In this document: positions 9,863 through 21,587 of the stretch, in pieces
How the letters are laid out: every line of letters starts with the position of its first letter
How positions within the stretch are numbered: position 1 is the first letter of the stretch
From: Pseudomonas sp. 8AS
GTDB taxonomy: Bacteria > Pseudomonadota > Gammaproteobacteria > Pseudomonadales > Pseudomonadaceae
DNA: 64,000 bases
NCBI RefSeq assembly: GCF_902506505.1
Contig: NZ_LR733406.1
Location: 2,814,228-2,878,227, forward strand
Direction of reading: 5' to 3'
Notes under the pieces: generated by a model
What the model was told of the DNA's origin: nothing
Seen by the model: the letters and a program-made list of their open reading frames with translations, nothing else
The model's database searches: none
Made by a program: the position numbers and the translations under genes

Positions 9863-10762
9863 ATGATGCAGCTCGACTCACCCCTTGGCGACGCTCCCGC
9901 GGGCGGCGCGCGCCTGCCCGCGCACGCCGGTCTGGGGCTCAAGCCCCAGCACTACCGGGAAATACTGGAAAACCCGGTCGACCTGGGTTTCTTCGAGGTT
10001 CATGCGGAAAACTACATGGTCGACGGCGGCCCCTTTCACCACTACCTCGGCCTGATCCGCCAACGCTACCCGCTGTCGCTGCACGGCGTGGGCCTTTCCA
10101 TCGGCGCCGAAGGCCCCCTCGACGAGGCCCACCTGGCGCGCCTGGCCGGCCTGATCGAACGCTATAGCCCGCAGGCCTTTTCCGAGCACCTGGCCTGGTC
10201 CAGCCACGGTGATCTGTTTTTCAACGATCTGCTGCCGCTGGCCTACGACACCGCCACGCTGGCGCGCGTCTGCGAGCATATCGACCGGGTGCAGTCGCGC
10301 CTGCAACGGCAGATGTTGCTGGAGAACCCGGCGACCTACCTCGAATTCGCCTGCTCGAGCATGGATGAGCCGAGCTTCATCTCGGAGGTCGTGCGGCGCA
10401 CCGGCTGCGGCCTGCTGCTGGACATCAACAACGCCTATGTGTCCAGCATCAATCACCAGCGCGATGCCGACGCCTATATCGCCGCCCTGCCCCTGGACGC
10501 GGTGGGTGAGATCCACCTCGCCGGCTTCGCCGAGGATCGCGACGGCGCTGGTGCCCGGCTGCTGATCGATAGCCATGGCGCCGCGGTGGATGATGCGGTG
10601 TGGGCGCTCTATGTGCGGGTGCTGCAACGGATCGGCCCGACCCCGACGCTGATCGAGCGCGACAACCAGGTGCCGGCCTTCGCGGTGCTGCTCGCCGAGG
10701 CGGAGCAAGCCGAACGCCTGCTCGCCAGCCAGCGCCCGCCACTGCAGCAGGCCCGGGCATGA
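9863..10762 (+). CDS. bufB: DUF692 multinuclear non-heme iron oxidase (MNIO) 2, bufferin maturase
   Basis: 299-residue DUF692 TIM barrel. Motifs in order: [21 protein letters not shown]74 in [49 protein letters not shown] and LIERD. Relative to MNIO 1 the HLAGH motif reads HLAGF, so one candidate metal-side residue differs. GGGAG (9853-9857) precedes paired ATGs at 9863/9866. It lies 20 bp after the DUF2282 precursor and overlaps bufC2 by ATGA. It is clearly a distinct paralogue of the enzyme at 7655-8500 rather than a recent duplicate. Confidence 0.9.
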   Translation: MMQLDSPLGDAPAGGARLPAHAGLGLKPQHYREILENPVDLGFFEVHAENYMVDGGPFHHYLGLIRQRYPLSLHGVGLSIGAEGPLDEAHLARLAGLIERYSPQAFSEHLAWSSHGDLFFNDLLPLAYDTATLARVCEHIDRVQSRLQRQMLLENPATYLEFACSSMDEPSFISEVVRRTGCGLLLDINNAYVSSINHQRDADAYIAALPLDAVGEIHLAGFAEDRDGAGARLLIDSHGAAVDDAVWALYVRVLQRIGPTPTLIERDNQVPAFAVLLAEAEQAERLLASQRPPLQQARA

Positions 10763-11544
10763 ACAGCCAGCAGCGCTTCGCCGCCGCGCTGCTCGACCCC
10801 GACGCACCCTGCCCGCCCGGCTTGAAAGCCTGGAACGGCTGCGACCCGAGCAAGCGCTTCGCGGTCTATCGCAACAATGTGATCCATTCGCTGATCGACG
10901 CCCTGGGCGAAACCTATCCGGTGGTCCGGGAGCTGGTCGGCGAGGCATTCTTTGCCGCCATGGCGCGGGTCTACATGCATGCCGCGCCGCCCCGTTCGCC
11001 GGTCCTCGCCCAGTATGGCGAGGACTTCGCGGCCTTCCTCGGAGGCTTCGAACCGGCCGCCGGCCTGCCCTATCTGGCCGATGTGGCGCGCCTCGAAGCG
11101 CTGCGGGTGCGCGCCTACCACGCCGCCGACGCGCCCGTGCTGGAGGCCCGGGAGCTGGCCGCGGTGCTGGCCAGGCCCGAGTGCCTGGGCCCCCTGCTGT
11201 TTCAGCTGCAGCCCGCGCTGGGCCTGCTCAGCTCGCCTTTTGCCGTGGTCTCGTTGTGGGCCGCCCATCAGGGTGTGCTGGCGATCGAGGCCGTCGATCC
11301 ATGGCAGCCGGAACACGCCCTGGTACTGCGCAATGCTCTGGAGGTCGAGGTCATCCGCGTGCCGGCGGGCGGCGCCCGCTTCATCCACTGCCTGCAGCAA
11401 GGCGTGCCGCTGGGTGACGCGGCCGCCCAGGCGCAAGACACCGAGCCGAGCTTCGACCTGAGCGCCCAGTTGGCGCTGCTGATCCGCAACGGGGCCATCG
11501 CCCGGCTGCACCCCCTCCCTCCCCCCCAAGGCCAACCGCTATGA
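10759..11544 (+). CDS. bufC: DUF2063 family partner protein 2 of the MNIO
   Basis: 261 residues. The N-terminal DUF2063 domain shows [20 protein letters not shown] and an all-helical first ~95 residues; the C-terminal part resembles the bufC1 protein only loosely. Its ATG overlaps the bufB2 stop (ATGA) and its own stop overlaps the doxX start (ATGA), so four genes are tightly coupled. Role inferred from the family: precursor recognition and delivery to the MNIO enzyme. Confidence 0.87.
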   Translation: MNSQQRFAAALLDPDAPCPPGLKAWNGCDPSKRFAVYRNNVIHSLIDALGETYPVVRELVGEAFFAAMARVYMHAAPPRSPVLAQYGEDFAAFLGGFEPAAGLPYLADVARLEALRVRAYHAADAPVLEARELAAVLARPECLGPLLFQLQPALGLLSSPFAVVSLWAAHQGVLAIEAVDPWQPEHALVLRNALEVEVIRVPAGGARFIHCLQQGVPLGDAAAQAQDTEPSFDLSAQLALLIRNGAIARLHPLPPPQGQPL

Positions 11545-12062
11545 ACTCGCCCGCACCGTTCGCCCAGCGCAGTTTTCCCGTTCGTCTGCTCGGACGCATC
11601 ATCGATCTGCTCGACCTGATCCCCCATAGCCTGCTGGCCTTTCTCGGCCGCTTCTCCATCGCCGCGGTGTTCTGGAAGTCCGGGCAGACCAAGGTCGAGG
11701 GCCTGACCATCGACCTGGTTTCCGCAACCTTCGAATTTGGCTGGCCGCGGCTGGCCGACTCGGCCATTGCGCTGTTCACCCATGAATATCGGGTGCCCTT
11801 GCTGCCGCCTGAGCTGGCGGCTTACCTCGCCGCCTTCAGCGAGCACCTGTTCCCGGTGCTGCTGCTGATCGGTCTGGCCACGCGCTTCTCGGCGCTGGCC
11901 CTGTTCGGCATGACCCTGACGATCCAGCTGTTCGTCTATCCGGATGCCTACCCCACCCATGGCGTCTGGGCCACCGTGCTGCTCTACCTGGTGGCCAAAG
12001 GGCCCGGTGCCCTGGCCGTCGATCGGTTGATCGCCAGGCACTGCGGCTACCGCGGTCACTGA
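11541..12062 (+). CDS. DoxX family membrane protein
   Basis: 173 residues with about four transmembrane segments in the DoxX fold (FLGRFSIAAVFWKSGQTKVEG, HLFPVLLLIGLATRFSALAL, GVWATVLLYLVAKG). DoxX proteins are frequent last genes of bufferin operons; a redox or quinone-linked role in the inner membrane is likely but unproven. The start overlaps the bufC2 stop by ATGA. Only the second operon carries it, so it might serve both. Confidence 0.82.
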   Translation: MNSPAPFAQRSFPVRLLGRIIDLLDLIPHSLLAFLGRFSIAAVFWKSGQTKVEGLTIDLVSATFEFGWPRLADSAIALFTHEYRVPLLPPELAAYLAAFSEHLFPVLLLIGLATRFSALALFGMTLTIQLFVYPDAYPTHGVWATVLLYLVAKGPGALAVDRLIARHCGYRGH

Positions 12063-12116
12063 GCCGTTCAGCGAACGAAAGTCGCGCCCAGCCACTGCCC
12101 GGACGAGAGTCGTGAT

Positions 12117-12162
12117 GCATGCTTGACGTTAACGTCAAGCATGCTTTACGTTAACGTCAAGG
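12117..12162 (+). promoter_or_regulatory. Tandem LiuR-type operators upstream of liuR
   Basis: A perfect 28-nt palindrome at 12117-12144 is centred on TTGACGTTAACGTCAA. It is followed directly by a second copy at 12144-12162 (CTTTACGTTAACGTCAAG) that differs by one base in the left arm. The core matches the LiuR box described for gamma-proteobacterial leucine/isovalerate regulons. The second copy lies 18 bp before the liuR start, so it probably overlaps the promoter and lets LiuR repress its own operon. Confidence 0.8.
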
Positions 12163-12180
12163 TAATAGCCCGAGCGCCCC

Positions 12181-12582
12181 ATGAGCAGCATCACCTACAG
12201 CATTTCCGACCTGGCCCGCGAGCTGGACATCACCACCCGTGCCATCCGCTTCTACGAGGAGCAAGGCATGCTCGCCCCCGAGCGGCGTGGCCAGGAGCGG
12301 GTCTATACGGCCAAGGACAAGGTCACCCTCAAGTTGATCCTGCGCGGCAAGCGCATCGGCTTCTCCCTGGCCGAGTGCAAGGAACTGATCGAGCTGTATG
12401 ACCCGGCCGGCGGCAATCGCAAGCAGCTGGAAACCTTCATGGCCAAGATCAGCGCCCGCCGCGAGCAACTCGCCCAGCAGCTACTGGACATCCAACAGAT
12501 GCAACTGGAGCTGGATACCGCCGAGGAGCGCTGCCATCTGGCCATGGCAGAAACCATAAAAAATCAAAGTGTTACTTCCTGA
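12181..12582 (+). CDS. liuR: MerR-family regulator of leucine/isovalerate catabolism
   Basis: 133 residues. N-terminal MerR winged helix-turn-helix ([20 protein letters not shown], then GLLAPERRG-like [12 protein letters not shown]), followed by a coiled-coil dimerisation helix (~85-125). It heads the liuABCDE cluster, as LiuR does in pseudomonads. Two palindromic operators lie directly upstream (12117-12162), implying autoregulation. There is 28 bp to liuA. Confidence 0.9.
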   Translation: MSSITYSISDLARELDITTRAIRFYEEQGMLAPERRGQERVYTAKDKVTLKLILRGKRIGFSLAECKELIELYDPAGGNRKQLETFMAKISARREQLAQQLLDIQQMQLELDTAEERCHLAMAETIKNQSVTS

Positions 12583-12610
12583 ACCTAATCTAACAATTAC
12601 AGGTGGAACC

Positions 12611-13774
12611 ATGAGCTACCCGACCCTCAACTTCGCTCTCGGCGAGACCATCGACATGCTGTGCGACGCGGTGCACCAGTTCGCCCAGGCCGAGCTGGCC
12701 CCGCGGGCGGCGCAGATCGATCGCGACAACGCGTTTCCCATGGACATGTGGCGCAAGTTCGGCGACATGGGCCTGCTCGGCATGACAGTCGAAGAGGAAT
12801 ACGGCGGCACCAACATGGGCTACCTGGCCCACGTGGTGGCCATGGAGGAGATCAGCCGCGCCTCGGCCTCGGTCGGCCTGTCCTATGGCGCTCACTCCAA
12901 CCTGTGCCTGAACCAGATCCGCAAGAACGGCACCCACGAGCAGAAGGCCAAGTACCTGCCCAAGCTCTGCTCCGGCGAACACGTTGGCGCCCTGGCCATG
13001 AGCGAGCCAAATGCCGGCTCCGACGTGGTGTCGATGAAGCTGCGCGCCGACAAGCGCGGCGACCGCTACATCCTCAACGGCAACAAGATGTGGATTACCA
13101 ACGGCCCGGACGCCAACACCTACGTGATCTACGCCAAGACCGACGTCAACGCCGGCTCGCGCGGCATGACCGCCTTCATCGTCGAGCGCGACTACAAGGG
13201 CTTCTCCCGCCACCAGAAGCTGGACAAGCTGGGCATGCGCGGCTCCAACACCTGCGAGCTGGTGTTCGAGGACTGCGAGGTACCGGAGGAGAACATCCTC
13301 GGCGGCGAAGGCCGTGGCGTGGCCGTGCTGATGAGCGGCCTAGACTACGAGCGCACCGTGCTCTCCGGCGGCCCGACCGGGATCATGAGCGCCTGCATGG
13401 ACGTGGTGCTGCCCTACGTGCACGAGCGCCAGCAGTTCAAGCAGTCGATCGGCGAGTTCCAGCTGGTGCAGGGCAAGCTGGCCGACATGTACGCCGGCAT
13501 GAACGCCTCCAAGTCCTACCTGTACACCGTGGCCAAGGCCTGCGACCGCGGCGAGGAATCGCGCAAGGACGCCGCCGCAGTGATTCTCTACACCGCCGAG
13601 ATGGCCACCAAGATGGCCCTCGACACCATCCAGCTGCTCGGTGGCAACGGCTACACCAACGACTACCCGGCCGGCCGCCTGCTGCGCGACGCCAAGCTCT
13701 ACGAGATCGGCGCCGGCACCAGCGAAATCCGCCGCATGCTGATCGGCCGCGAGCTGTACAACGAAACCAAGTAA
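12611..13774 (+). CDS. liuA: Isovaleryl-CoA dehydrogenase
   Basis: 387 residues. Converts isovaleryl-CoA to 3-methylcrotonyl-CoA, first committed step of the liu pathway. Acyl-CoA dehydrogenase signatures: [12 protein letters not shown] (near 130), MWITNGPDA, and C-terminal [13 protein letters not shown] and [15 protein letters not shown]. The isovaleryl-type catalytic glutamate is in [12 protein letters not shown] (near 245), the position that separates isovaleryl from other short-chain dehydrogenases. The start at 12611 follows AGGTGGA; the longer in-frame start at 12569 would overlap liuR. A block of palindromic repeats follows before liuB. Confidence 0.93.
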   Translation: MSYPTLNFALGETIDMLCDAVHQFAQAELAPRAAQIDRDNAFPMDMWRKFGDMGLLGMTVEEEYGGTNMGYLAHVVAMEEISRASASVGLSYGAHSNLCLNQIRKNGTHEQKAKYLPKLCSGEHVGALAMSEPNAGSDVVSMKLRADKRGDRYILNGNKMWITNGPDANTYVIYAKTDVNAGSRGMTAFIVERDYKGFSRHQKLDKLGMRGSNTCELVFEDCEVPEENILGGEGRGVAVLMSGLDYERTVLSGGPTGIMSACMDVVLPYVHERQQFKQSIGEFQLVQGKLADMYAGMNASKSYLYTVAKACDRGEESRKDAAAVILYTAEMATKMALDTIQLLGGNGYTNDYPAGRLLRDAKLYEIGAGTSEIRRMLIGRELYNETK

Positions 13775-13790
13775 GGCGTGGTTGACTGAT

Positions 13791-13892
13791 GGTTCCCACG
13801 CTCCCGCGTGGGAACCTCCGAGCAGGACGCTCCGCGTCCGCACTAGCAGACGCAGAGCGTCAAAGGCTTCACTCCCACGCAGAGCGTGGGAG
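13791..13892. repeat. Palindromic repeat cluster within the liu operon
   Basis: Four hairpins in 102 bp between liuA and liuB: 13791-13801/13806-13816 (11-bp stem, GGTTCCCACGC), 13825-13830/13834-13839 (GGACGC), 13849-13853/13857-13861 (GACGC) and 13872-13880/13884-13892 (CTCCCACGC). The first and last share the CCCACGC/GCGTGGG core in the same overall arrangement. This style of repeat is dispersed in many Pseudomonas genomes. It may act as an mRNA stabiliser or partial terminator in the operon. Confidence 0.75.
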
Positions 13893-13919
13893 CGATCAGA
13901 ACACAGTGGAGCGCCCTCA

Positions 13920-15527
<1,608 letters not shown>

Positions 15528-15539
15528 GCAGCATCGACC

Positions 15540-15596
15540 GTAGGGTGCGCCATGCGCACCATCACCTCGGACTCTGGTGCGCACAGCGCACCCTAC
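15540..15596. repeat. Inverted repeat between liuB and liuC
   Basis: Outer arms GTAGGGTGCGC (15540-15550) and GCGCACCCTAC (15586-15596) pair perfectly, with inner arms TGCGCACC (15553-15560) and GGTGCGCA (15576-15583). The RNA could form one long stem or two alternative ones, because the arms share the GGTGCGC core. It fills the intercistronic gap and ends 10 bp before the liuC start. A smaller relative (GGTGCGC/GCGCACC) lies at 18436-18452 before liuE. Confidence 0.7.
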
Positions 15597-15606
15597 AGGA
15601 ACGGCC

Positions 15607-16401
15607 ATGACCGACTTCACCACCGTACAGCTGGAACTAGACCCGCGCGGCTTCGCCACCCTGTGGCTGAACCGCCCGGAGAAGAACAACGCCTTCAACG
15701 CCGAGATGATCCGCGAGCTGATCCTTGCCCTCGAAGTCGTGGCCAGCAACCAGAGCCTGCGCTTCCTGCTGCTGCGCGGGCGCGGCAAGCACTTCTCCGC
15801 CGGTGCCGACCTGGCCTGGATGCAGGCCTCGGCCCGGCTCGACTACAACGCCAACCTGAGTGATGCCCGCGAGCTGGCCGAGCTGATGTACAACCTCAAC
15901 GGCCTGAAGATCCCCACCCTGGCCGTGGTCCAGGGTGCGGCCTTCGGCGGCGCCGTGGGCCTGGTCAGTTGCTGCGACATGGCCATCGGCGCCGAAGATG
16001 CGTTGTTCTCCCTCTCCGAAGTGCGCATCGGCCTGGCCCCGGCGGTGATCAGCCCGTTCGTGGTCCAGGCCCTGGGCGAGCGCGCCGCGCGCCGCTACGC
16101 ACTGACCGCCGAACGCTTCTCCGGCAACCGCGCCCGTGAACTGGGCCTGCTGGCCGAGGCCTACCCGGCCGCCGAGCTGGACGCCCAGGTGCAAGGCTGG
16201 GTAAGCAACCTACTGCTCAACAGCCCGCAGGCCATGCAGGTGAGCAAGGACCTGCTGCGCGAAGTCGCCAGCGGCGTGCTCAGCCCCGCCCTGCGTACTT
16301 ACACCGAGAACGCCATCGCGCGCATCCGCGTCAGCGCCGAAGGCCAGGAAGGCTTGAATGCCTTCCTGGAGAAACGCACGCCCGCCTGGCAGGAGCAATA
16401 A
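15607..16401 (+). CDS. liuC: 3-Methylglutaconyl-CoA hydratase
   Basis: 264-residue crotonase-fold enzyme that hydrates 3-methylglutaconyl-CoA to HMG-CoA. Motifs: GKHFSAGADLAWMQ (oxyanion hole and CoA site, near 63-75), GAAFGGAVGLVSCCD (near 112) and the catalytic-glutamate region FSLSEVRIGLAPAVISP. The start at 15607 sits immediately after the inverted repeat; the in-frame ATG at 15577 is within that repeat. The position between the two carboxylase genes is the usual liu order. Confidence 0.92.
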   Translation: MTDFTTVQLELDPRGFATLWLNRPEKNNAFNAEMIRELILALEVVASNQSLRFLLLRGRGKHFSAGADLAWMQASARLDYNANLSDARELAELMYNLNGLKIPTLAVVQGAAFGGAVGLVSCCDMAIGAEDALFSLSEVRIGLAPAVISPFVVQALGERAARRYALTAERFSGNRARELGLLAEAYPAAELDAQVQGWVSNLLLNSPQAMQVSKDLLREVASGVLSPALRTYTENAIARIRVSAEGQEGLNAFLEKRTPAWQEQ

Positions 16402-16403
16402 GC

Positions 16404-16484
16404 ATGATGATTCCACCCCTGCACGCCCTGCTCGGCAATCCGCTGGATAAAGGTTCAAACCTCCGGCAGGAGCCGCAAGCATGA
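16404..16484 (+). CDS. Possible 26-residue peptide ORF coupled to liuD
   Basis: A 27-codon frame begins ATGATGATTCC at 16404, with GGAG at 16392-16395, and ends at a TGA that overlaps the liuD ATG (ATGA). It reads MMIPPLHALLGNPL and onwards, with no recognisable motif. It could be a coupling device that carries ribosomes across the 79-nt liuC-liuD gap, or it could be chance. I include it only because of the ribosome site and the ATGA junction. Confidence 0.25.
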   Translation: MMIPPLHALLGNPLDKGSNLRQEPQA

Positions 16485-18424
16485 GCCACAAGCACATCGA
16501 CACCCTGCTGGTGGCCAATCGTGGCGAAATCGCCTGCCGGGTGATGCGCACCGCCAAGGCACTGGGCCTGAAGACCGTGGCCGTGCACAGCGCCATCGAC
16601 TGCAATGCCAGCCATGTGCGCGAGGCCGATAGCGCGGTGAACCTCGGCGGCGCCAAGCCGGCCGACAGCTACCTGCTGATCGACAAGATCATCGCCGCGG
16701 CCCAGGCCACGGGCGCCCAGGCCATCCACCCGGGCTATGGTTTTCTCTCGGAGAACGCCGGTTTCGCCCGCGCCATCGAGGCAGCCGGCCTGGTGTTCCT
16801 CGGCCCGCCCGCCGCCGCCATCGATGCCATGGGCAGCAAGTCGGCGGCCAAGGCGCTGATGGAGGCTGCCGGCGTGCCGCTGGTGCCCGGCTACCACGGT
16901 GAGGCCCAAGACCTGGCGACCTTCCGCGGCGCCGCCGACACCATCGGCTACCCGGTGCTGCTCAAGGCCGCTGCCGGCGGCGGCGGCAAGGGCATGAAGG
17001 TGGTCGAGTGCGAAGCCGAGCTGGCCGAGGCCCTGCAGTCGGCCCAGCGCGAGGCCCAGTCGGCCTTTGGCGACTCGCGCATGCTGGTGGAAAAATACGT
17101 GCTGCAGCCGCGCCACGTGGAGATCCAGGTATTCGCCGACAGCCACGGCAACTGCCTGTACCTCAACGAGCGCGACTGCTCGATCCAGCGCCGCCACCAG
17201 AAGGTGATCGAGGAAGCCCCCGCCCCGGGCTTGAGCCCCGAGCTGCGCCGCGCCATGGGCGAGGCGGCGGTCAAGGCCACCCAGGCCATCGGCTATGTCG
17301 GCGCCGGCACCGTGGAGTTCCTGCTGGATGCCCGTGGCCAGTTCTTCTTCATGGAGATGAATACCCGCCTGCAGGTGGAACACCCGGTCACCGAAGCCAT
17401 CACCGGCCTCGACCTGGTGGCCTGGCAGATCCGCGTGGCCCGTGGCGAGGCGCTGCCGATCAGCCAGGAACAGGTGCCGCTCAATGGCCATGCCATCGAG
17501 GTGCGCCTGTACGCCGAGGACACCGATAACGACTTCCTGCCCGCCTCCGGCGACCTCAAGCTGTATCGCGAGCCGGCCGCAGGCCCAGGCCGCCGGGTGG
17601 ACAGCGGTGTGGCCGAGGGCGACAGCGTGTCGCCCTTCTACGACCCCATGCTGGCCAAGCTGATCGCCTGGGGCGAGGACCGCGAGCAGGCCCGCCTGCG
17701 CCTGCTGGCCATGCTGGCGGAAACCGCGGTCGGCGGCTTCAAGACCAACCTGGCCTTCCTCCGACGCGTGCTGGCCCACCCGGCCTTTGCCGGCGCCGAA
17801 CTGGATACCGGCTTTATCGGCCGACACCAGGACGCCCTGTTGCCGGCCGCCGGCGAACTGCCCGAGCGTTTCTGGCAACTGGCAGCCGCCGCCTGGGTGC
17901 AGAGCGAGCCGCTGTGCCCGCGCCACGACGACTATCATTCGCCATGGAGCGCCCGCAACGGCTGGCGCGCCGGCCTGCCGGCGGAAACCGAACTGCACCT
18001 GTGCAGCGGCGAGCATGAGCGCAAGGCGCGCCCCTGCGCCAACGCGCAGCTGCAAGGCCAGGCCCTGGTGTACCAGGAGGGCGAGCTGCAGCGCCGCCTG
18101 CCGGCCATCCGCCAGGGCGACACCCTGTACCTGGAGTGGCACGGCGAGCTGCATCCGGTCAGCCGCTTCGACCCGATTGCCGCCGCCGAAGCCAGCCACA
18201 GCCACCAGGGTGGCCTGGCCGCCCCCATGAACGGCAGCATCGTCCGCGTGCTGGTCGAAGTCGGCCAGCACGTCGAGGCCGGTACCGCCCTGGTGGTGCT
18301 GGAGGCGATGAAGATGGAGCACAGCATCCGCGCGCCGCAGGCCGGCACGGTCAAGGCGCTGTATTGCGGCGAAGGCGACATGGTCAGCGAAGGTGCAGTG
18401 CTGGTGGAGCTGGACGACGCTTGA
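16481..18424 (+). CDS. liuD: 3-Methylcrotonyl-CoA carboxylase alpha subunit (biotin carboxylase/BCCP)
   Basis: 647 residues. Biotin carboxylase domain (1-~450): LLVANRGEIACRVMRTAK, HPGYGFLSENA, the ATP-grasp loop AAAGGGGKGMK (near 165-175) and EMNTRLQVEHPVTE. A linker (~450-570) follows, then a C-terminal biotinyl domain with the biotin-lysine motif EAMKMEHS. Supplies carboxybiotin to LiuB. The start at 16481 gives the standard MCC-alpha N-terminus. The ATG overlaps the stop of a 26-codon upstream frame. Confidence 0.94.
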   Translation: MSHKHIDTLLVANRGEIACRVMRTAKALGLKTVAVHSAIDCNASHVREADSAVNLGGAKPADSYLLIDKIIAAAQATGAQAIHPGYGFLSENAGFARAIEAAGLVFLGPPAAAIDAMGSKSAAKALMEAAGVPLVPGYHGEAQDLATFRGAADTIGYPVLLKAAAGGGGKGMKVVECEAELAEALQSAQREAQSAFGDSRMLVEKYVLQPRHVEIQVFADSHGNCLYLNERDCSIQRRHQKVIEEAPAPGLSPELRRAMGEAAVKATQAIGYVGAGTVEFLLDARGQFFFMEMNTRLQVEHPVTEAITGLDLVAWQIRVARGEALPISQEQVPLNGHAIEVRLYAEDTDNDFLPASGDLKLYREPAAGPGRRVDSGVAEGDSVSPFYDPMLAKLIAWGEDREQARLRLLAMLAETAVGGFKTNLAFLRRVLAHPAFAGAELDTGFIGRHQDALLPAAGELPERFWQLAAAAWVQSEPLCPRHDDYHSPWSARNGWRAGLPAETELHLCSGEHERKARPCANAQLQGQALVYQEGELQRRLPAIRQGDTLYLEWHGELHPVSRFDPIAAAEASHSHQGGLAAPMNGSIVRVLVEVGQHVEAGTALVVLEAMKMEHSIRAPQAGTVKALYCGEGDMVSEGAVLVELDDA

Positions 18425-18503
18425 TTGCAACAGTCGGTGCGCCGTGCGCACCATGGGCCCCAAGCCATCCCCATCAATTCGGTAATGAAGAACGAGACCG
18501 GCA

Positions 18504-19406
18504 ATGAACCTACCCCAACACGTGCGCCTGGTCGAAGTCGGCCCGCGCGACGGTTTGCAGAACGAGAAACAGCCGATCAGCGTGGCCGACAAGGTACGCC
18601 TGGTCGATGAGCTGAGCGCCGCCGGCCTCGGCTATATCGAGGTCGGCAGCTTCGTCTCGCCCAAGTGGGTGCCGCAGATGGCCGGCAGTGCCGAGGTGTT
18701 CGCGCAGATCCAGCGCAAGGCCGGCGTGGTCTACGGCGCGCTGACGCCGAATATGCAGGGCTTCGAGGCCGCCGTGGCCGCCGGAGTCAAGGAGGTCGCG
18801 GTGTTCGCCGCGGCCAGCGAGGCCTTCTCACAGAAGAACATCAACTGCTCGATCAGCGACAGCCTGCAACGCTTCGTGCCGATCATGGACGCCGCCAAGC
18901 AGCATGGCATCAGCGTGCGCGGCTACGTCTCCTGCGTGCTCGGCTGCCCCTATGAGGGCAGCGTAGCGCCCGAGCAGGTGGCCAGTGTGGCCGCCGAGCT
19001 GTTCGCCATGGGCTGTTATGAAGTCTCCCTGGGCGACACCATCGGCACCGGCACCGCCGGCGCCACCCGCCGCCTGTTCGAGGTCTGCGCCGGCAAGATC
19101 CCGCGCGACAAGCTCGGCGGGCACTTCCACGACACCTACGGCCAGGCCCTGGCCAATGTCTATGCCAGCCTGCTGGAAGGCATCAGCGTGTTCGACAGCT
19201 CGGTCGCCGGGCTGGGCGGCTGCCCCTACGCCAAGGGCGCCACCGGCAACGTCGCCACCGAGGACGTGCTCTACCTGCTCAACGGGCTGGGCATCGACAC
19301 CGGCATCGACATGGACCGGCTGATTGCCGCCGGCCAGCGCATCTGCGACGTGCTCGGCCGGGCGAATGGCTCGCGGGTGGCGCGCGCCTCCCTGGCGCAG
19401 CGCTGA
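18504..19406 (+). CDS. liuE: Hydroxymethylglutaryl-CoA lyase
   Basis: 300-residue HMGL/DRE-TIM barrel that splits HMG-CoA to acetoacetate and acetyl-CoA, the last liu step. Motifs: VEVGPRDGLQNEK (metal and substrate, residues ~7-19), GYVSCVLGCPYEG, HFHDTYGQA (metal His) and the signature AGLGGCPYAKGATGNVATED with its catalytic Cys. The preceding 79-bp gap carries a small GGTGCGC/GCGCACC hairpin (18436-18452). The acetoacetate made is probably handled by the synthetase encoded next. Confidence 0.94.
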   Translation: MNLPQHVRLVEVGPRDGLQNEKQPISVADKVRLVDELSAAGLGYIEVGSFVSPKWVPQMAGSAEVFAQIQRKAGVVYGALTPNMQGFEAAVAAGVKEVAVFAAASEAFSQKNINCSISDSLQRFVPIMDAAKQHGISVRGYVSCVLGCPYEGSVAPEQVASVAAELFAMGCYEVSLGDTIGTGTAGATRRLFEVCAGKIPRDKLGGHFHDTYGQALANVYASLLEGISVFDSSVAGLGGCPYAKGATGNVATEDVLYLLNGLGIDTGIDMDRLIAAGQRICDVLGRANGSRVARASLAQR

Positions 19407-19601
19407 GCGGCCGGGCTGTCAGCTTTTCCTGACGGCCTGTAAAGCGCCCAACGCCTGCTGCCAGCGGCTGCGCAGGCGGCGGTGCGGCAACGCCACAGGC
19501 GCGGCGCCGGGCAGCCGGCAAACCAGCCGGCAAGGCATTACCGACAGCCGGGCGCGCCTTTAGGCTGTGGCGCGAACGACAAGAACAATCGAGGAATCGA
19601 G

Positions 19602-21557
<1,956 letters not shown>

Positions 21558-21587
21558 TGGCCCCAGGCTGCCCCGGGTGAACAGCCA

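Noticed and set aside
13782-13919. Longer N-terminus of liuB
   Set aside because: It would translate the palindromic repeat cluster; the ATG at 13920 has a ribosome site and standard N-terminus.
16331-18592. 753-residue minus-strand ORF opposite liuD
   Set aside because: Antisense shadow of liuD, which shows all biotin carboxylase and biotinyl motifs.
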